Of a stretch of 64,000 nt of DNA, positions 41,650 to 50,996 are shown piece by piece. This stretch comes from Hankyongella sp964404985 (lineage in GTDB: Bacteria > Pseudomonadota > Alphaproteobacteria > Sphingomonadales > Sphingomonadaceae), in assembly GCA_964404985.1 (NCBI GenBank), contig CAYOMD010000012.1, positions 5,201-69,200 on the forward strand, in the 5' to 3' direction. Position 1 is the stretch's first letter. Each line of letters opens with the position of its first letter. The notes under the pieces were generated by a model. The model saw nothing but the letters and a program-made list of their open reading frames with translations, had not been told where the DNA came from and ran no database searches. Position numbers and translations under genes: made by a program.

Positions 41650-42501
41650 GTGCCAATCGATACCATTTCAGGCGCGAGCTGTCTCATTTTGGGGCTGGGC
41701 TATACTGGCCAACGTCTCGCGCATCGTCTGCGCAGCCTCGGGGCTTGTGTGACCGGTGTCAAACGACACGCGACCGGTGATAACGTGCTGGCGTTCGATG
41801 ACCCGAAAGTCGTCGATATCATGGCAAATGCGGACCTTATACTCTCCTCCGTGCCACCTGCGGACGGCGATCCGGTCCTGGCCCGGTTCCGGCCCGTGCT
41901 GGCTGCAACGCCGGCCCGCTGGATCGGTTACCTGTCATCAACCGGGGTTTACGGCGATGCGCGCGGCGCCTGGGTCGGGGAGTGGGCGGCATTGGGAGCC
42001 GGGCGACGCAGTGCGCGGATCGAGGCCGACCTTGCCTGGCAGGCACTCGAGTCGCGTGCGCCAGTGCATATTTTCCGCTTGCCGGGCATCTATGGCCCCG
42101 GGCGCTCGGCGCTGGACCGGGTGCGCGCAGGATCAGCGCATCGAATAGCGCTGGAGGGAGCGCTCGCCGGGCATGTGTTCAGCCGCATACACGTCGATGA
42201 TATCGTCTCGGCTATGGTCGCCTCCATGCAGCGGCCGGAGGGCGGCATCTACAATCTGGCGGATGACGAACCGGCATCCGGCAATGCGGTCATAGACTAT
42301 GCCTGCCATCTGCTGGGCGTAGCGCCTCCTCCACTCAGCGATTTCGCGACCACGCCCCTGTCGCCGATGGCCCGCGACTTCTATAGCGAGTGCAGGCGGG
42401 TAGCGAACGGGCGCATGAAGCGCTATCTGATGCCACGACTGGCCTATCCCACCTACCGGGACGGGTTGGCAGCGATCTGGCACGAGGAGCGGCTGAGATG
42501 A
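41650..42501 (+). CDS. SDR family protein, YeeZ-like epimerase fold
   Basis: This 283-residue extended-SDR-like protein opens with the Rossmann loop LILGLGYTGQRLAHRL. It has YLSSTGVYGD, RLPGIYGPGRS and HVDDIV, as in YeeZ-type sugar-nucleotide epimerase-like proteins. The GTG at 41650 is chosen because the Rossmann strand begins directly after it; the frame extends upstream to 41503 across the pepN start. The substrate is unknown. Its stop overlaps the next start (ATGA). Confidence 0.8.
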   Translation: MPIDTISGASCLILGLGYTGQRLAHRLRSLGACVTGVKRHATGDNVLAFDDPKVVDIMANADLILSSVPPADGDPVLARFRPVLAATPARWIGYLSSTGVYGDARGAWVGEWAALGAGRRSARIEADLAWQALESRAPVHIFRLPGIYGPGRSALDRVRAGSAHRIALEGALAGHVFSRIHVDDIVSAMVASMQRPEGGIYNLADDEPASGNAVIDYACHLLGVAPPPLSDFATTPLSPMARDFYSECRRVANGRMKRYLMPRLAYPTYRDGLAAIWHEERLR

Positions 42502-44777
42502 AATTCGGAGCAAGCCAGGGCGGCAGCCTGATCGGCCAGTCAGTCCGCCGGGTCGAGGATGCCCGCTTTGTGACCGGTCGCGGCTGCTATACAGACGATA
42601 TCCAGCTCGACGGCATGGTGTTCGGCGTGTCGGTGCGCTCGCCCTACCCGCACGCTGAGATTCGCGCCGTCGATTGCGCCGTCGCCCGTGCTGCCGATGG
42701 GGTGCTGGCGGTCTACACCGCGGACGACATTGCCGACTATGGCATGTTGCCGGCCATCCTGCCGCCACGCAGCACGCCGACGCCGCGCCCGGTGCTGGCT
42801 GGGTCGCGGGTGCGGTATGTGGGGGAACCGGTTGCGTTCGTCGTCGCCCACACGCGGGAACAGGCCCAGGCCGCCGCTGAACTGGTCGACGTGGATTATG
42901 TGCCGCTTGCCGCAGTCGGCTCCGTTGCGGCCGCACTGGCAGACGATGCGCCGCAGATCTGGCCGGATGCTGCCGGCAACATCGTGTTCGACTGGACACT
43001 AGGTGACAAGGCAGCGGTTGAGGCGGCATTTGCGCAGGCGCACCGCGTCGCGCGGGTGCGCGTGACCCAGCCCCGCGTGGCCCCGACGTCCATGGAAGTG
43101 CGCGCCGCAGTCGGAGCATATGATCCGGCACAGGGCTATACACTGCACGCCGGCAGCCAGGGTACGGCAGCGTTGCGCAACAATATCGCCAACGTGGTGC
43201 TGAAGGTGCCGGTCGACCAGGTGCGGATCGTGACCCCGGATGTCGGCGGCGGCTTCGGCATGAAATGGTTCGTCTATCCGGAATATATCATGGTGCTGCA
43301 CGCGGCGCGCGCGCTCGGGCTGCCGGTCAAATGGACCGGCGAGCGCGCGGATGCGTTTTTAACCGACGCCATGGGCCGCGATCTTACCAGCGATGCCGCC
43401 CTTGCCGTCGATGCCGAAGGCCGGTTTCTTGCACTCGATGTGCAGACCCACAGCAACCTAGGGGCCTACATCCACCAGTTCGGTGCCATGATCCAGACAT
43501 CAGCCGGCGGGCCGATGATGGGCGGCCTCTACCACATCCCGGCCATCCACAACCATGTGCTGGGGGTCGTGACCACCACCATGCCGACGGATGCCTACCG
43601 CGGTGCGGGGCGCCCTGAGTCGTGCCTGATTACCGAACGCGTTGTGGACGAGGCAGCGCGCGCACTCGGCATCAGCCCGGCGGAAATCCGCCGCCGCAAC
43701 CTGCTGCGCCCGGATCAACTGCCCTATAAGTCCCCGCTCGGGATCGTCTTCGATGTGGGGGATTATCCCGCCCTGCTGGAGAAGGCATTGGTGGCCGCGG
43801 ACTGGGCGGGCCTGCCCGCACGCAAACAGGCGGCGGCGGCCCGGGGCCTACGCCTGGGCTGCGGCATGGCCTATTATGTGGAATATGCCGCCAGTGGCGG
43901 GACCGAGGAATTCGCGGACATCCGCATGCTGGAGGACGGCGTGATCGAGGTTGCGGTTGGTACCCAGTCCAACGGCCAGGGCCACGAGACGGCTTTCGCC
44001 CAAGTGGTGGCACAGCGACTTGGCGTGCCGATGGCACAGGTGCGGATCGTCTACGGTGACACCGCCCGGCTCGAAGTCGGGGGTGGTACCGGCGGCTCGC
44101 GCTCCCTGCAGTGGGGCAGCGCGGCATGTCTGGAGGCCTGCACGCAAGTGATCGAACAGGGCACGGCATTGGCGGCCAAGGCGCTCGAAAGTGCGGACAT
44201 CGACTATGCCGATGGCCTGTTCCAGGCACGCGGCACCAATCGCTCGGTCCATTTGCGCGACCTTGCCCAGCGCTTCCCCAAGGCGCTGGACGTGCGCGGC
44301 CATGCCAAGGTTGCAGCGCCGACTCCGGTGTTTCCCAACGGCTGCCATATTGTCGAGGTTGAGATTGACCAGGAGACCGGTGTCCCGACCATCACCCGCT
44401 ACACGGTGGTCGACGATTTCGGCACGGTTGTTAACCCGATGCTGGTGGAAGGTCAGGTACATGGGGGTGTCGCCCAAGGTCTGGGTCAGGTTCTGATGGA
44501 AGCGATGATTTACGACGACTCGGCTCAGCTGCTCACCGGCTCCTTCATGGACTACGCCCTGCCGCGCGCCGCCATGATGCCGGAGATCACTTTCGATACG
44601 TCGCCGGTACCGAACCCGAACAATCCGCTGGGTGTGAAAGGCTGTGGCGAGGCGGGCTCAATTGGTGCGCTGGCCGCCTGCGTCAATGCGCTGGTCGATG
44701 CACTGGATGGTGCGCCGGTCACGCTGCCGGCAACGCCCGAGACACTGTGGCGCGCGCTGCATCGGCAGGCGGCCTGA
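42498..44777 (+). CDS. Molybdopterin hydroxylase large subunit (xanthine dehydrogenase/CoxL family)
   Basis: This 759-residue protein has the MPT-binding pattern of xanthine oxidase large subunits: VRRVEDARFVTGRGCYTDD at the N terminus, then DVGGGFGMKW, VTTTMPTDAYRGAGRPE and a C-terminal GVKGCGEAGSIGAL with the catalytic-type glutamate. It would form a Mo hydroxylase with FeS and FAD subunits, but neither is adjacent. The start at 42498 overlaps the YeeZ-like stop; the frame extends upstream only within that gene. Confidence 0.88.
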   Translation: MKFGASQGGSLIGQSVRRVEDARFVTGRGCYTDDIQLDGMVFGVSVRSPYPHAEIRAVDCAVARAADGVLAVYTADDIADYGMLPAILPPRSTPTPRPVLAGSRVRYVGEPVAFVVAHTREQAQAAAELVDVDYVPLAAVGSVAAALADDAPQIWPDAAGNIVFDWTLGDKAAVEAAFAQAHRVARVRVTQPRVAPTSMEVRAAVGAYDPAQGYTLHAGSQGTAALRNNIANVVLKVPVDQVRIVTPDVGGGFGMKWFVYPEYIMVLHAARALGLPVKWTGERADAFLTDAMGRDLTSDAALAVDAEGRFLALDVQTHSNLGAYIHQFGAMIQTSAGGPMMGGLYHIPAIHNHVLGVVTTTMPTDAYRGAGRPESCLITERVVDEAARALGISPAEIRRRNLLRPDQLPYKSPLGIVFDVGDYPALLEKALVAADWAGLPARKQAAAARGLRLGCGMAYYVEYAASGGTEEFADIRMLEDGVIEVAVGTQSNGQGHETAFAQVVAQRLGVPMAQVRIVYGDTARLEVGGGTGGSRSLQWGSAACLEACTQVIEQGTALAAKALESADIDYADGLFQARGTNRSVHLRDLAQRFPKALDVRGHAKVAAPTPVFPNGCHIVEVEIDQETGVPTITRYTVVDDFGTVVNPMLVEGQVHGGVAQGLGQVLMEAMIYDDSAQLLTGSFMDYALPRAAMMPEITFDTSPVPNPNNPLGVKGCGEAGSIGALAACVNALVDALDGAPVTLPATPETLWRALHRQAA

Positions 44778-44780
44778 CCG

Positions 44781-45323
44781 ATGGACTCTAGCCAACCCAT
44801 TCACCGGGATGCAGAGGATCAGCCGAGTGCCATGATTCCGTCACACGAATTGGGCATGGATGCAACAGGCGCGGCCGACTCTGGCGCGCGTCCGTCTTCA
44901 GGTCGAACAATGCGCAAGCCCTCTCCGGAACTGGTTCGCTGGATTATGATCGCGATCGGCTGGGTGCTTATCACCATCGGCATCGTGATAAGCCCTGCCC
45001 CCGGCCCGATGGGAGCGCCGGTCTTCGCCCTGGGCCTTATTCTAGTGCTGCGGAACTCCCGCTGGTCGCGCCGGCAGTATATCAAGCTGCAGCGCCGCTA
45101 CCCGAAAATCCTCGGTCCGGTGCGCACGGGTGTGCTGCGGCAAAAGACGCCGATGGGCTTCGTGCGCTGGTTCAAGGGCGAGGCGATTGATCGCGGGCCG
45201 AGCAATGCCGTGGAGATCTTCAGGACCGGACGCAAATGGGTCGCCGACATGATCAATGGTCGCAGGGCACCGCCCGATTCTCCCCCCAAAGGACCGCTCA
45301 GCCCGCGCGGCAAAGAGGGTTAG
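44781..45323 (+). CDS. Small membrane protein, PGPGW-like
   Basis: This 180-residue protein has two hydrophobic helices (about 52-90) around an SPAPGPMGAPVF turn, followed by a basic C-terminal tail (RRQYIKLQRR, KWVADMINGRR). The turn resembles the PGPGW family of membrane proteins, whose role is unknown. It follows the Mo-hydroxylase gene by 3 bp and overlaps the convergent transporter gene by 4 bases. Confidence 0.6.
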   Translation: MDSSQPIHRDAEDQPSAMIPSHELGMDATGAADSGARPSSGRTMRKPSPELVRWIMIAIGWVLITIGIVISPAPGPMGAPVFALGLILVLRNSRWSRRQYIKLQRRYPKILGPVRTGVLRQKTPMGFVRWFKGEAIDRGPSNAVEIFRTGRKWVADMINGRRAPPDSPPKGPLSPRGKEG

Positions 45324-46225
45324 GCGTCCGGCATCCGGGAGACACTGGCAGGCGTTGCTTTAGCGGCAACCTGCGCTTCCCGGTGCGCGATATAGATGGT
45401 CGAGCAGAAGATCATCAGCCCGCCGGCGATGGTCAGCAGGTCGAACGGCTCACCGAACAGCAGCACCCCATAAAGCGTCACCAGCATGAACCGCAGGAAG
45501 TCGAAGGGCAGCACGGCGCTTGCCTCGGCCAGGCGGAACGCATGCACGGTACCGGTCTGGCCGAGGATCGCCAGTCCGCCGAGTGCCAGCAGCTTCCAGG
45601 CTTCATCCAGATTTGGCACCTCCAGGTAGGGCAGCGCGAGGAGCAGCGAGGGCGGCACCATCAGCATGAAGGAATAGATGACGATCTGGTGACCCGGCTC
45701 CGTCGCCGACAGGCGTTTGACCGCCAGCAGCGAGAAGGCGGTCGAGAGCATGGCAATGATTGCGGCGGCGATGCCCGGTGTGAAGGGCAATTGGCCAGGC
45801 CGCATGACCACCAGCACGCCGACAAAGCCGATGACCAGCGCCACGATCCGCCGGATCCGCACCTGCTCCCCCAGCAGGACAATGGCCCCGATCGTCGCGA
45901 CCAGCGGCGCGCCGTAGTTGATGCCGAGCACCTGGGCCAGCGGCGCATTGGCGACCGCATAAAAAGTGCCGAAGGTCGCAATCACTCCTGATGTGGCACG
46001 CAACAGGTGACGACGCAGGCGGTCGCGCTGCATCAGCGCACGACGCTGCGGCCAGGCGAGTGGCAGAAGGAGCATGGATCCGATCAGGTTACGCCAGAAC
46101 ACCAGGGCAAACGGATGGATGGTCTGGCTGGTCAGGCGAATCAGCGCCCACATCGTGGCAAAGGATGCACACGCGAGGATGATCCAGCAGACCGCCTGGA
46201 AATAGGGCGAGCGCCGAGAAAACAT
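45320..46225 (-). CDS. EamA/DMT-family transporter
   Basis: This 301-residue protein has ten hydrophobic segments in two EamA repeats, with FALVFWRNLIGSMLLL, INYGAPLVATIGAIVLLGE and VLPFDFLRFMLV. The family exports or imports metabolites; the substrate is not predictable. It is convergent with the PGPGW-like gene. Confidence 0.88.
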   Translation of the reverse strand: MFSRRSPYFQAVCWIILACASFATMWALIRLTSQTIHPFALVFWRNLIGSMLLLPLAWPQRRALMQRDRLRRHLLRATSGVIATFGTFYAVANAPLAQVLGINYGAPLVATIGAIVLLGEQVRIRRIVALVIGFVGVLVVMRPGQLPFTPGIAAAIIAMLSTAFSLLAVKRLSATEPGHQIVIYSFMLMVPPSLLLALPYLEVPNLDEAWKLLALGGLAILGQTGTVHAFRLAEASAVLPFDFLRFMLVTLYGVLLFGEPFDLLTIAGGLMIFCSTIYIAHREAQVAAKATPASVSRMPDA

Positions 46226-46317
46226 GGTCTTCTGTTAGGCTCTGGCACGAAGGCCGCCAAGCGGAAACGATGAACCGAGGGGCACCGTGCCGAATTGTCT
46301 GGATGCCAGCCTTGTCG

Positions 46318-47703
46318 TCAGGCGTCGAGCAGGCGGGTCAGGCGGTCAATATCGGCGGCCAGTTCACTGTCGGCAGCTTTCAGGTCAGTGATGCGTTTGA
46401 CTGCGTGCATTACAGTCGTGTGGTCGCGCCCGCCGAAGCGCCGCCCGATCTCCGGCAGGGAGCGCTGGGTCAACTGCTTGGAGAGATACATGGCGACCTG
46501 GCGCGGCCGGGCGACTTCGCGGGCCCGGCGATCCGACATCAGCTCCGAGAGCTTGAGATTGTAGAACTCGGCGACTCGCCGCTGGATTTCATCAATCGTC
46601 AGGCGGCGGTCGAACGCGCGCAGGACGTCAGAGAGCACCTGCCGGGCGAACGCCAGATCGATGGTCTTGCCGAGCAGCAGCGCGTGGCCGACAATGCGGT
46701 TGAGGGCGCCTTCCAGTTCGCGGACGTTCGAGGTGATGCGCCGGGCGAGAAACTCGACCACATCGCGCGGCACCGTGACATCGGTGGTCTGCTCGACTCG
46801 CGCCTGCAGGATATTCAGGCGCAACTCATAGTCAGCTGGATTGATGGCCGCGACCAGGCCCCACTGCAGACGCGAGCGGACCCGCTCCTCAATGCCCTCG
46901 ATGTCATAGAGGCTGCGGTCCGCCGAGATGACCAGCTTGCGGCCCTCACCGATCAGCGTGTTGATGGTGTGGAAAAACTCGCTTTGGGTCGATTCCTTGC
47001 CGGCAAAGAACTGGATATCGTCGATCAGCAGCATGTCGACGCTGCGGAAACGCTCCTTGAAGGCGATGGTATCCTGGTGGCGCAGGGCTGCCATGAACTG
47101 CAGCATGAACTTCTCGGCCGTGATGTAGACCACCTTGGCCGCCGGATCCCGCCGGCGCACTTCCCAGCCGATCGCATGCATCAGGTGGGTTTTGCCCATA
47201 CCGACGCCGGAATGCATGAACAGCGGATTGAAGTTGACTGGCCCGCCCTGGGCAAGCCTCAGGGCCGCATTGTAGGCGCACTCGTTCGACGGCCCGATGA
47301 CAAAGCGCTCGAACGTGTGGCGCTCCTCGAGTCGGCCCCCGAAGTCGAGGTCAGCAGCCGGTGCTTCCACGACCGGGAGCGGCACCAGTGCTGCGGCAGG
47401 CTGGCTGCTCATGGTCGGGGCCACGATCAGGCGCAAGGTGGTGACGCCCGGCATCTTGCTGGCCCACAGACCCCGCAGACGCTCGGCAAAGTGGCTCTTG
47501 ATCCAGTCACACATGAAGTGTGTGGGCAGGCTGAGCACGACATCCTGGTCAGCAACACGCACGAACTGGATCGGCTTCACCCATGAGTCGTAGGTACGCT
47601 GACCCAGCTCCGCCCGCAGGCGTTCCTGGATATACGACCAGATCGCTCCCAGATCCTCCCCGACCGGAGCAGTGGTTGTCGTCGCAGTTGTATCTGCGGT
47701 CAT
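46318..47703 (-). CDS. dnaA: Chromosomal replication initiator DnaA
   Basis: This 461-residue AAA+ protein has domain I (about 15-75, RLRAELGQRTYDSWVKP), a linker, the Walker A HSGVGMGKTHL, Walker B LLIDDIQFF, and domain IV with the DnaA signature GRDHTTVMHAVKRI. It opens the origin. The start at 47703 is preferred because GGAG is 10 bases upstream. It is 580 bp from rpsT on the same strand, a common alphaproteobacterial order. Confidence 0.96.
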   Translation of the reverse strand: MTADTTATTTTAPVGEDLGAIWSYIQERLRAELGQRTYDSWVKPIQFVRVADQDVVLSLPTHFMCDWIKSHFAERLRGLWASKMPGVTTLRLIVAPTMSSQPAAALVPLPVVEAPAADLDFGGRLEERHTFERFVIGPSNECAYNAALRLAQGGPVNFNPLFMHSGVGMGKTHLMHAIGWEVRRRDPAAKVVYITAEKFMLQFMAALRHQDTIAFKERFRSVDMLLIDDIQFFAGKESTQSEFFHTINTLIGEGRKLVISADRSLYDIEGIEERVRSRLQWGLVAAINPADYELRLNILQARVEQTTDVTVPRDVVEFLARRITSNVRELEGALNRIVGHALLLGKTIDLAFARQVLSDVLRAFDRRLTIDEIQRRVAEFYNLKLSELMSDRRAREVARPRQVAMYLSKQLTQRSLPEIGRRFGGRDHTTVMHAVKRITDLKAADSELAADIDRLTRLLDA

Positions 47704-48283
47704 TGCTTTCATTCTCCAAATCCTTAGCGTCTGCACAGTTGTCGTGGACGCCGAAAGATAGCGATCCTTGCGCAGGCTGCGTATTTCGTCGGTTGCCTTA
47801 CACAATAACACTTGGGCCCTGCCAGCGCAGGCTCAAGTTAATCCAGGGTATGTGCGAGGAATCCGGCGGGCATGCGCGCTTAAAAGAAGGGGATCAGTAC
47901 GCCTGGTAACGAGACAAAAACCCCGAAATGCAGGCGAGTCTGACTTGTTTTGATTGTGTAAATCTGTGAGAAGACTTGCCCATTTCATTCACCGATGCGT
48001 TTTGTACTGGCCCCGTTACGTCAAGACATAGAAGATAGGCTAGCGTGACCATGCCTCGCAAGCCCTTCAAAGTGGCAAGAGGGGAAATAAATCGATTGAC
48101 ACAGAATCCACGAAAACGCTCTGTTATAGCCAAGCCGAGAGAATGATTTCACTTTTATGACTACCCGAGTCGAAGCGTTAAAACCCCGGCATAATTCAGG
48201 GCAATAGACGAAAACAGGCAGCCCGGCGATGTGCCAGGCTGCCCGTTGCAAAACCCGCAAAGGTTGATTTAAAGTCTGTTGCT
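47704..48283. other. 580-bp intergenic region upstream of dnaA
   Basis: The region is less GC-rich than its neighbours and holds the dnaA promoter and the rpsT terminator. ATTGTGTAA-like words occur in both orientations (near 47798 and 47952) but do not match the TTATCCACA box well, so I do not call an origin. I see no gene. Confidence 0.6.
48209..48246 (-). terminator. Terminator of rpsT
   Basis: The arms ggcagcc (48217-48223) and ggctgcc (48237-48243) pair, and on the - strand a TGTTTT tail follows. It lies about 40 bases beyond the rpsT stop codon. Confidence 0.65.
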
Positions 48284-48547
48284 CTAGCCGAGCAGTTTGA
48301 CCCGGGCGGACAGACGCGAGATCTTACGCGCCACCGTATTCTTGTGCAGGACGCCACGGCTGACGCCGCGCATCATTTCCGGCTGTGCGGCACGCAGGGC
48401 TTCGGCCGCTGCAGTCTTGTCGCCGGTCGCGATTGCCGACTCGACCTTCTTCACGAAGGTCCGAATCCGGCTCACCCGAGCCTTGTTGATGTCGGCGCGA
48501 CGATCATTGCGCCGGATGCGCTTGCGCGCCTGCGGAGTATTAGCCAT
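48284..48547 (-). CDS. rpsT: 30S ribosomal protein S20
   Basis: This 87-residue basic protein starts MANTPQARKRIRRNDRR and has the helical SRIRTFVKKVESAI and RGVLHKNTVARKISRL segments of S20, which binds 16S rRNA. AGGACAGGA lies directly before ATG 48547. A longer in-frame start at 48589 lacks conservation. Confidence 0.97.
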   Translation of the reverse strand: MANTPQARKRIRRNDRRADINKARVSRIRTFVKKVESAIATGDKTAAAEALRAAQPEMMRGVSRGVLHKNTVARKISRLSARVKLLG

Positions 48548-48652
48548 TCCTGTCCTCGGTGCTCGCCGGAGCACAATAAACACGTACACCCGGCGGCGGC
48601 CGGGCGCGGAAAGCGGGAGGCTATGACAGAGTCGCCCGCACTGGTCAACCGC

Positions 48653-49009
48653 TCATCGCGCGGGGTTTGTGACAGGCTGAATGTCGATGGTGATGCGGAC
48701 ACCGGACTCTGCAGGCTCGACGTGCAACTGCGTGCGCTCGCCGTCCCGCTGAAAGGCCCCGGACCCGGCATCGGCGGCCCAGCCGAGGGCGGTGAGCGCC
48801 TGGGTGTAGTAGCGCAGGACCGCATCCGGGGTCGCCTCACCCTCCAGCACGATGCGGGCGATTCGACCGCTTTCGACATCGAAGGCAAACCCCAGTTCGG
48901 CGCGCTCGGTGAGGCCCGGCATCAGCGGCGCATCGATATCCCGCAGCAGCGATCCGGCGGCCATAAGCCCCAGCGCTGCCAGCAAGCCAAAGGACATGCG
49001 AAGTTTCAT
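48653..49009 (-). CDS. Hypothetical single-helix envelope protein
   Basis: This 118-residue protein has a signal/anchor (MKLRMSFGLLAALGLMAAG) and a small alpha/beta domain with VLRYYTQALTALGW and RTQLHVEP. That pattern recalls periplasmic proteins that combine a one-helix anchor with a compact ferredoxin-like domain. Its start overlaps the mutM stop by 4 bases (ATGA), so it is translated with mutM. I recognise no named family. Confidence 0.7.
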   Translation of the reverse strand: MKLRMSFGLLAALGLMAAGSLLRDIDAPLMPGLTERAELGFAFDVESGRIARIVLEGEATPDAVLRYYTQALTALGWAADAGSGAFQRDGERTQLHVEPAESGVRITIDIQPVTNPAR

Positions 49010-49821
49010 GACTGGCAGCTTCCGCAAAAAAAGGTGGACCGGTTGGACTGGACCCGGCGCATAACCGGGCGGGTGCACCGGCGGCAAGGCTCGTCCTCGC
49101 GACCATAGACCTGCCATGCATGCTGAAAATAGCCGAGTTCGCCGTCAATCTGTACATAGTCACGCAGCGAAGAACCGCCAGCCTCGATGGCGCGGCCAAG
49201 CACATCGACTATTGCCGCCGCCAGGGTGTCCGACTCGAGGGCGGTCAGGCTGGATGCCGGGCGCATCGGGGCGATCCCAGCCTGGAACAGGGCCTCGCAG
49301 GCGTAGATGTTGCCGATGCCGGCCACCACGGCCTGATCCAGCAATGCGGCCTTGACCGGGGACCGCCGGCCGGCAAACGCTGCATGCAGAATCGGGCCGC
49401 CAAAGCCGTTGCCCAGCGGCTCCGGCCCCAGGGCGGCGATCAACGGGTGTGCGGTCCAGTCGTCGTGACGCGCCAGCAGCAGGGAGCCGAACCGACGCGG
49501 ATCATTGAAGACGAGACGCCGCCCGGCTTCGGTCTCGAACAGGACGTGGTCGTGTGTCTCCTCGGCCACCGGGTCGATGCGCATCCGTCCGCTCATGCCT
49601 AGGTGGAGGATGGCCACGTCGCCGCGATCCGTATCGATCAGCCCGTATTTGGCGCGCCGCCGCACGCCCTGTATCCGCGCACCGGTCAGGCGCTCGGCGA
49701 AGTCGTCGGGGATCGGCCAGCGCAGGTCCGGGCGGTGTACCGTGACTTTGCTTAGCCGCTGTCCGGTCAGAGCTGCGGCCAGGCCGCGGCATACGGTTTC
49801 GACTTCAGGAAGTTCGGGCAT
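49006..49821 (-). CDS. mutM: Formamidopyrimidine-DNA glycosylase
   Basis: This 271-residue Fpg has the catalytic proline at position 2 (PELPEVETV), the Lys of LGMSGR-type segments, and a C-terminal zinc finger CRRC...CGSC. It removes 8-oxoguanine. It precedes the small envelope protein and lies leftward of trpS, with which it is divergent. Confidence 0.96.
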   Translation of the reverse strand: MPELPEVETVCRGLAAALTGQRLSKVTVHRPDLRWPIPDDFAERLTGARIQGVRRRAKYGLIDTDRGDVAILHLGMSGRMRIDPVAEETHDHVLFETEAGRRLVFNDPRRFGSLLLARHDDWTAHPLIAALGPEPLGNGFGGPILHAAFAGRRSPVKAALLDQAVVAGIGNIYACEALFQAGIAPMRPASSLTALESDTLAAAIVDVLGRAIEAGGSSLRDYVQIDGELGYFQHAWQVYGREDEPCRRCTRPVMRRVQSNRSTFFCGSCQS

Positions 49822-49924
49822 GAACAGCGTTCCATAAACGGCAGTTTGGCTCTAGACCTCACCATATGAGGGCTTCGACACATGAAGACCTCCTTGTGCC
49901 TGCCTTATGGGAAATCTCAAAATC

Positions 49925-50926
49925 ATGACGTCGCGTGTCCTCTCCGGAATCCAGCCGACCGGCAACCTGCACCTGGGAAATTACCTTGGCGCTATCGTCC
50001 ACTGGGTGCGCATGCAGGAGGAGCATCCCTGCCTGTTCTGCATCGTTGACCTGCACGCCATCACGGTGTGGCAGGACCCGGCGGCCCTGCGCGCCAACAC
50101 GCTGGAAATGGCAGCGGCGTTGCTTGCGTCCGGCATCGACCCGGCCAAGGCGATCCTGTTTGTGCAGTCGCACGTGCCGCAGCACGCAGAGCTCGGTTGG
50201 GTGCTGAATTGTGTTGCCCGGATCGGCTGGCTCAACCGCATGGTGCAGTTCAAGGAGAAGGCGGGCAAGGACCGGGAGGGAGCGAGCGTCGGCCTATACA
50301 GCTATCCGGTCCTGCAGGCGGCCGATATCCTGATCTACCGGGCGACCCATGTGCCGGTGGGCGAGGACCAGAAGCAGCACCTCGAGCTGGCGCGTGACAT
50401 CGCCCAGAAGTTCAACACGGACTATGGAGTCGAGCTGTTTCCCCAACCGGCACCGATCATCCAGGGCCCGGCGACACGGGTGATGAGCCTGCGCGATGGC
50501 CATGCCAAAATGTCCAAATCCGACTCGTCGGACTTCAGCCGCATCAATCTGACCGATGACGCCGACACCATCGCCCAGAAAGTGCGCAAGGCCAAGACGG
50601 ACCCGGAGCCGCTGCCGGACCATGAAGAGGCGCTTGCCGGCCGGCCGGAAGCGCAGAATCTGGTGGGCATTTATGCCGCCATGTCCGGCATGACGCGCGC
50701 GGACGTGCTGCAGCAATTCGCAGGGCAAGGCTTCGGGGCGTTCAAGCCGGCGCTGACCGAGCAACTGGTCAGCCGACTCGCACCCGTAGCGGATGAATTC
50801 AACCGTTTGCGACGCGACCCGGGGCATTTGCACGCCGTTCTGGCGCAGGGTGCCGAGAAAGCGCAGGCACTCGCCGCAAACACCCTGCGGTCTGTCTACG
50901 AGACTGTAGGATTTCTGGCGCGATGA
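49925..50926 (+). CDS. trpS: Tryptophanyl-tRNA synthetase
   Basis: This 333-residue class I synthetase has SGIQPTGNLHLGNYLGA (HIGH-like HLGN) and the KMSKS motif in AKMSKSDSSD. The length and the AIVHWV segment match TrpS. The ATG at 49925 gives the conserved N terminus; 49907 is an alternative with no better ribosome site. Confidence 0.96.
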   Translation: MTSRVLSGIQPTGNLHLGNYLGAIVHWVRMQEEHPCLFCIVDLHAITVWQDPAALRANTLEMAAALLASGIDPAKAILFVQSHVPQHAELGWVLNCVARIGWLNRMVQFKEKAGKDREGASVGLYSYPVLQAADILIYRATHVPVGEDQKQHLELARDIAQKFNTDYGVELFPQPAPIIQGPATRVMSLRDGHAKMSKSDSSDFSRINLTDDADTIAQKVRKAKTDPEPLPDHEEALAGRPEAQNLVGIYAAMSGMTRADVLQQFAGQGFGAFKPALTEQLVSRLAPVADEFNRLRRDPGHLHAVLAQGAEKAQALAANTLRSVYETVGFLAR

Positions 50927-50996
50927 GTATATGATGACAGCTTGATCGACTTCAGACGTTCCTGAGGGGGTGCGTTCTACCCGGGAGAGTGTCGCG

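Noticed and set aside
47704..48283. Chromosome replication origin next to dnaA
   Set aside because: No cluster of TTATCCACA-like boxes or AT-rich unwinding repeats; only two weak ATTGTGTAA words were found, and origins are often not beside dnaA in alphaproteobacteria.
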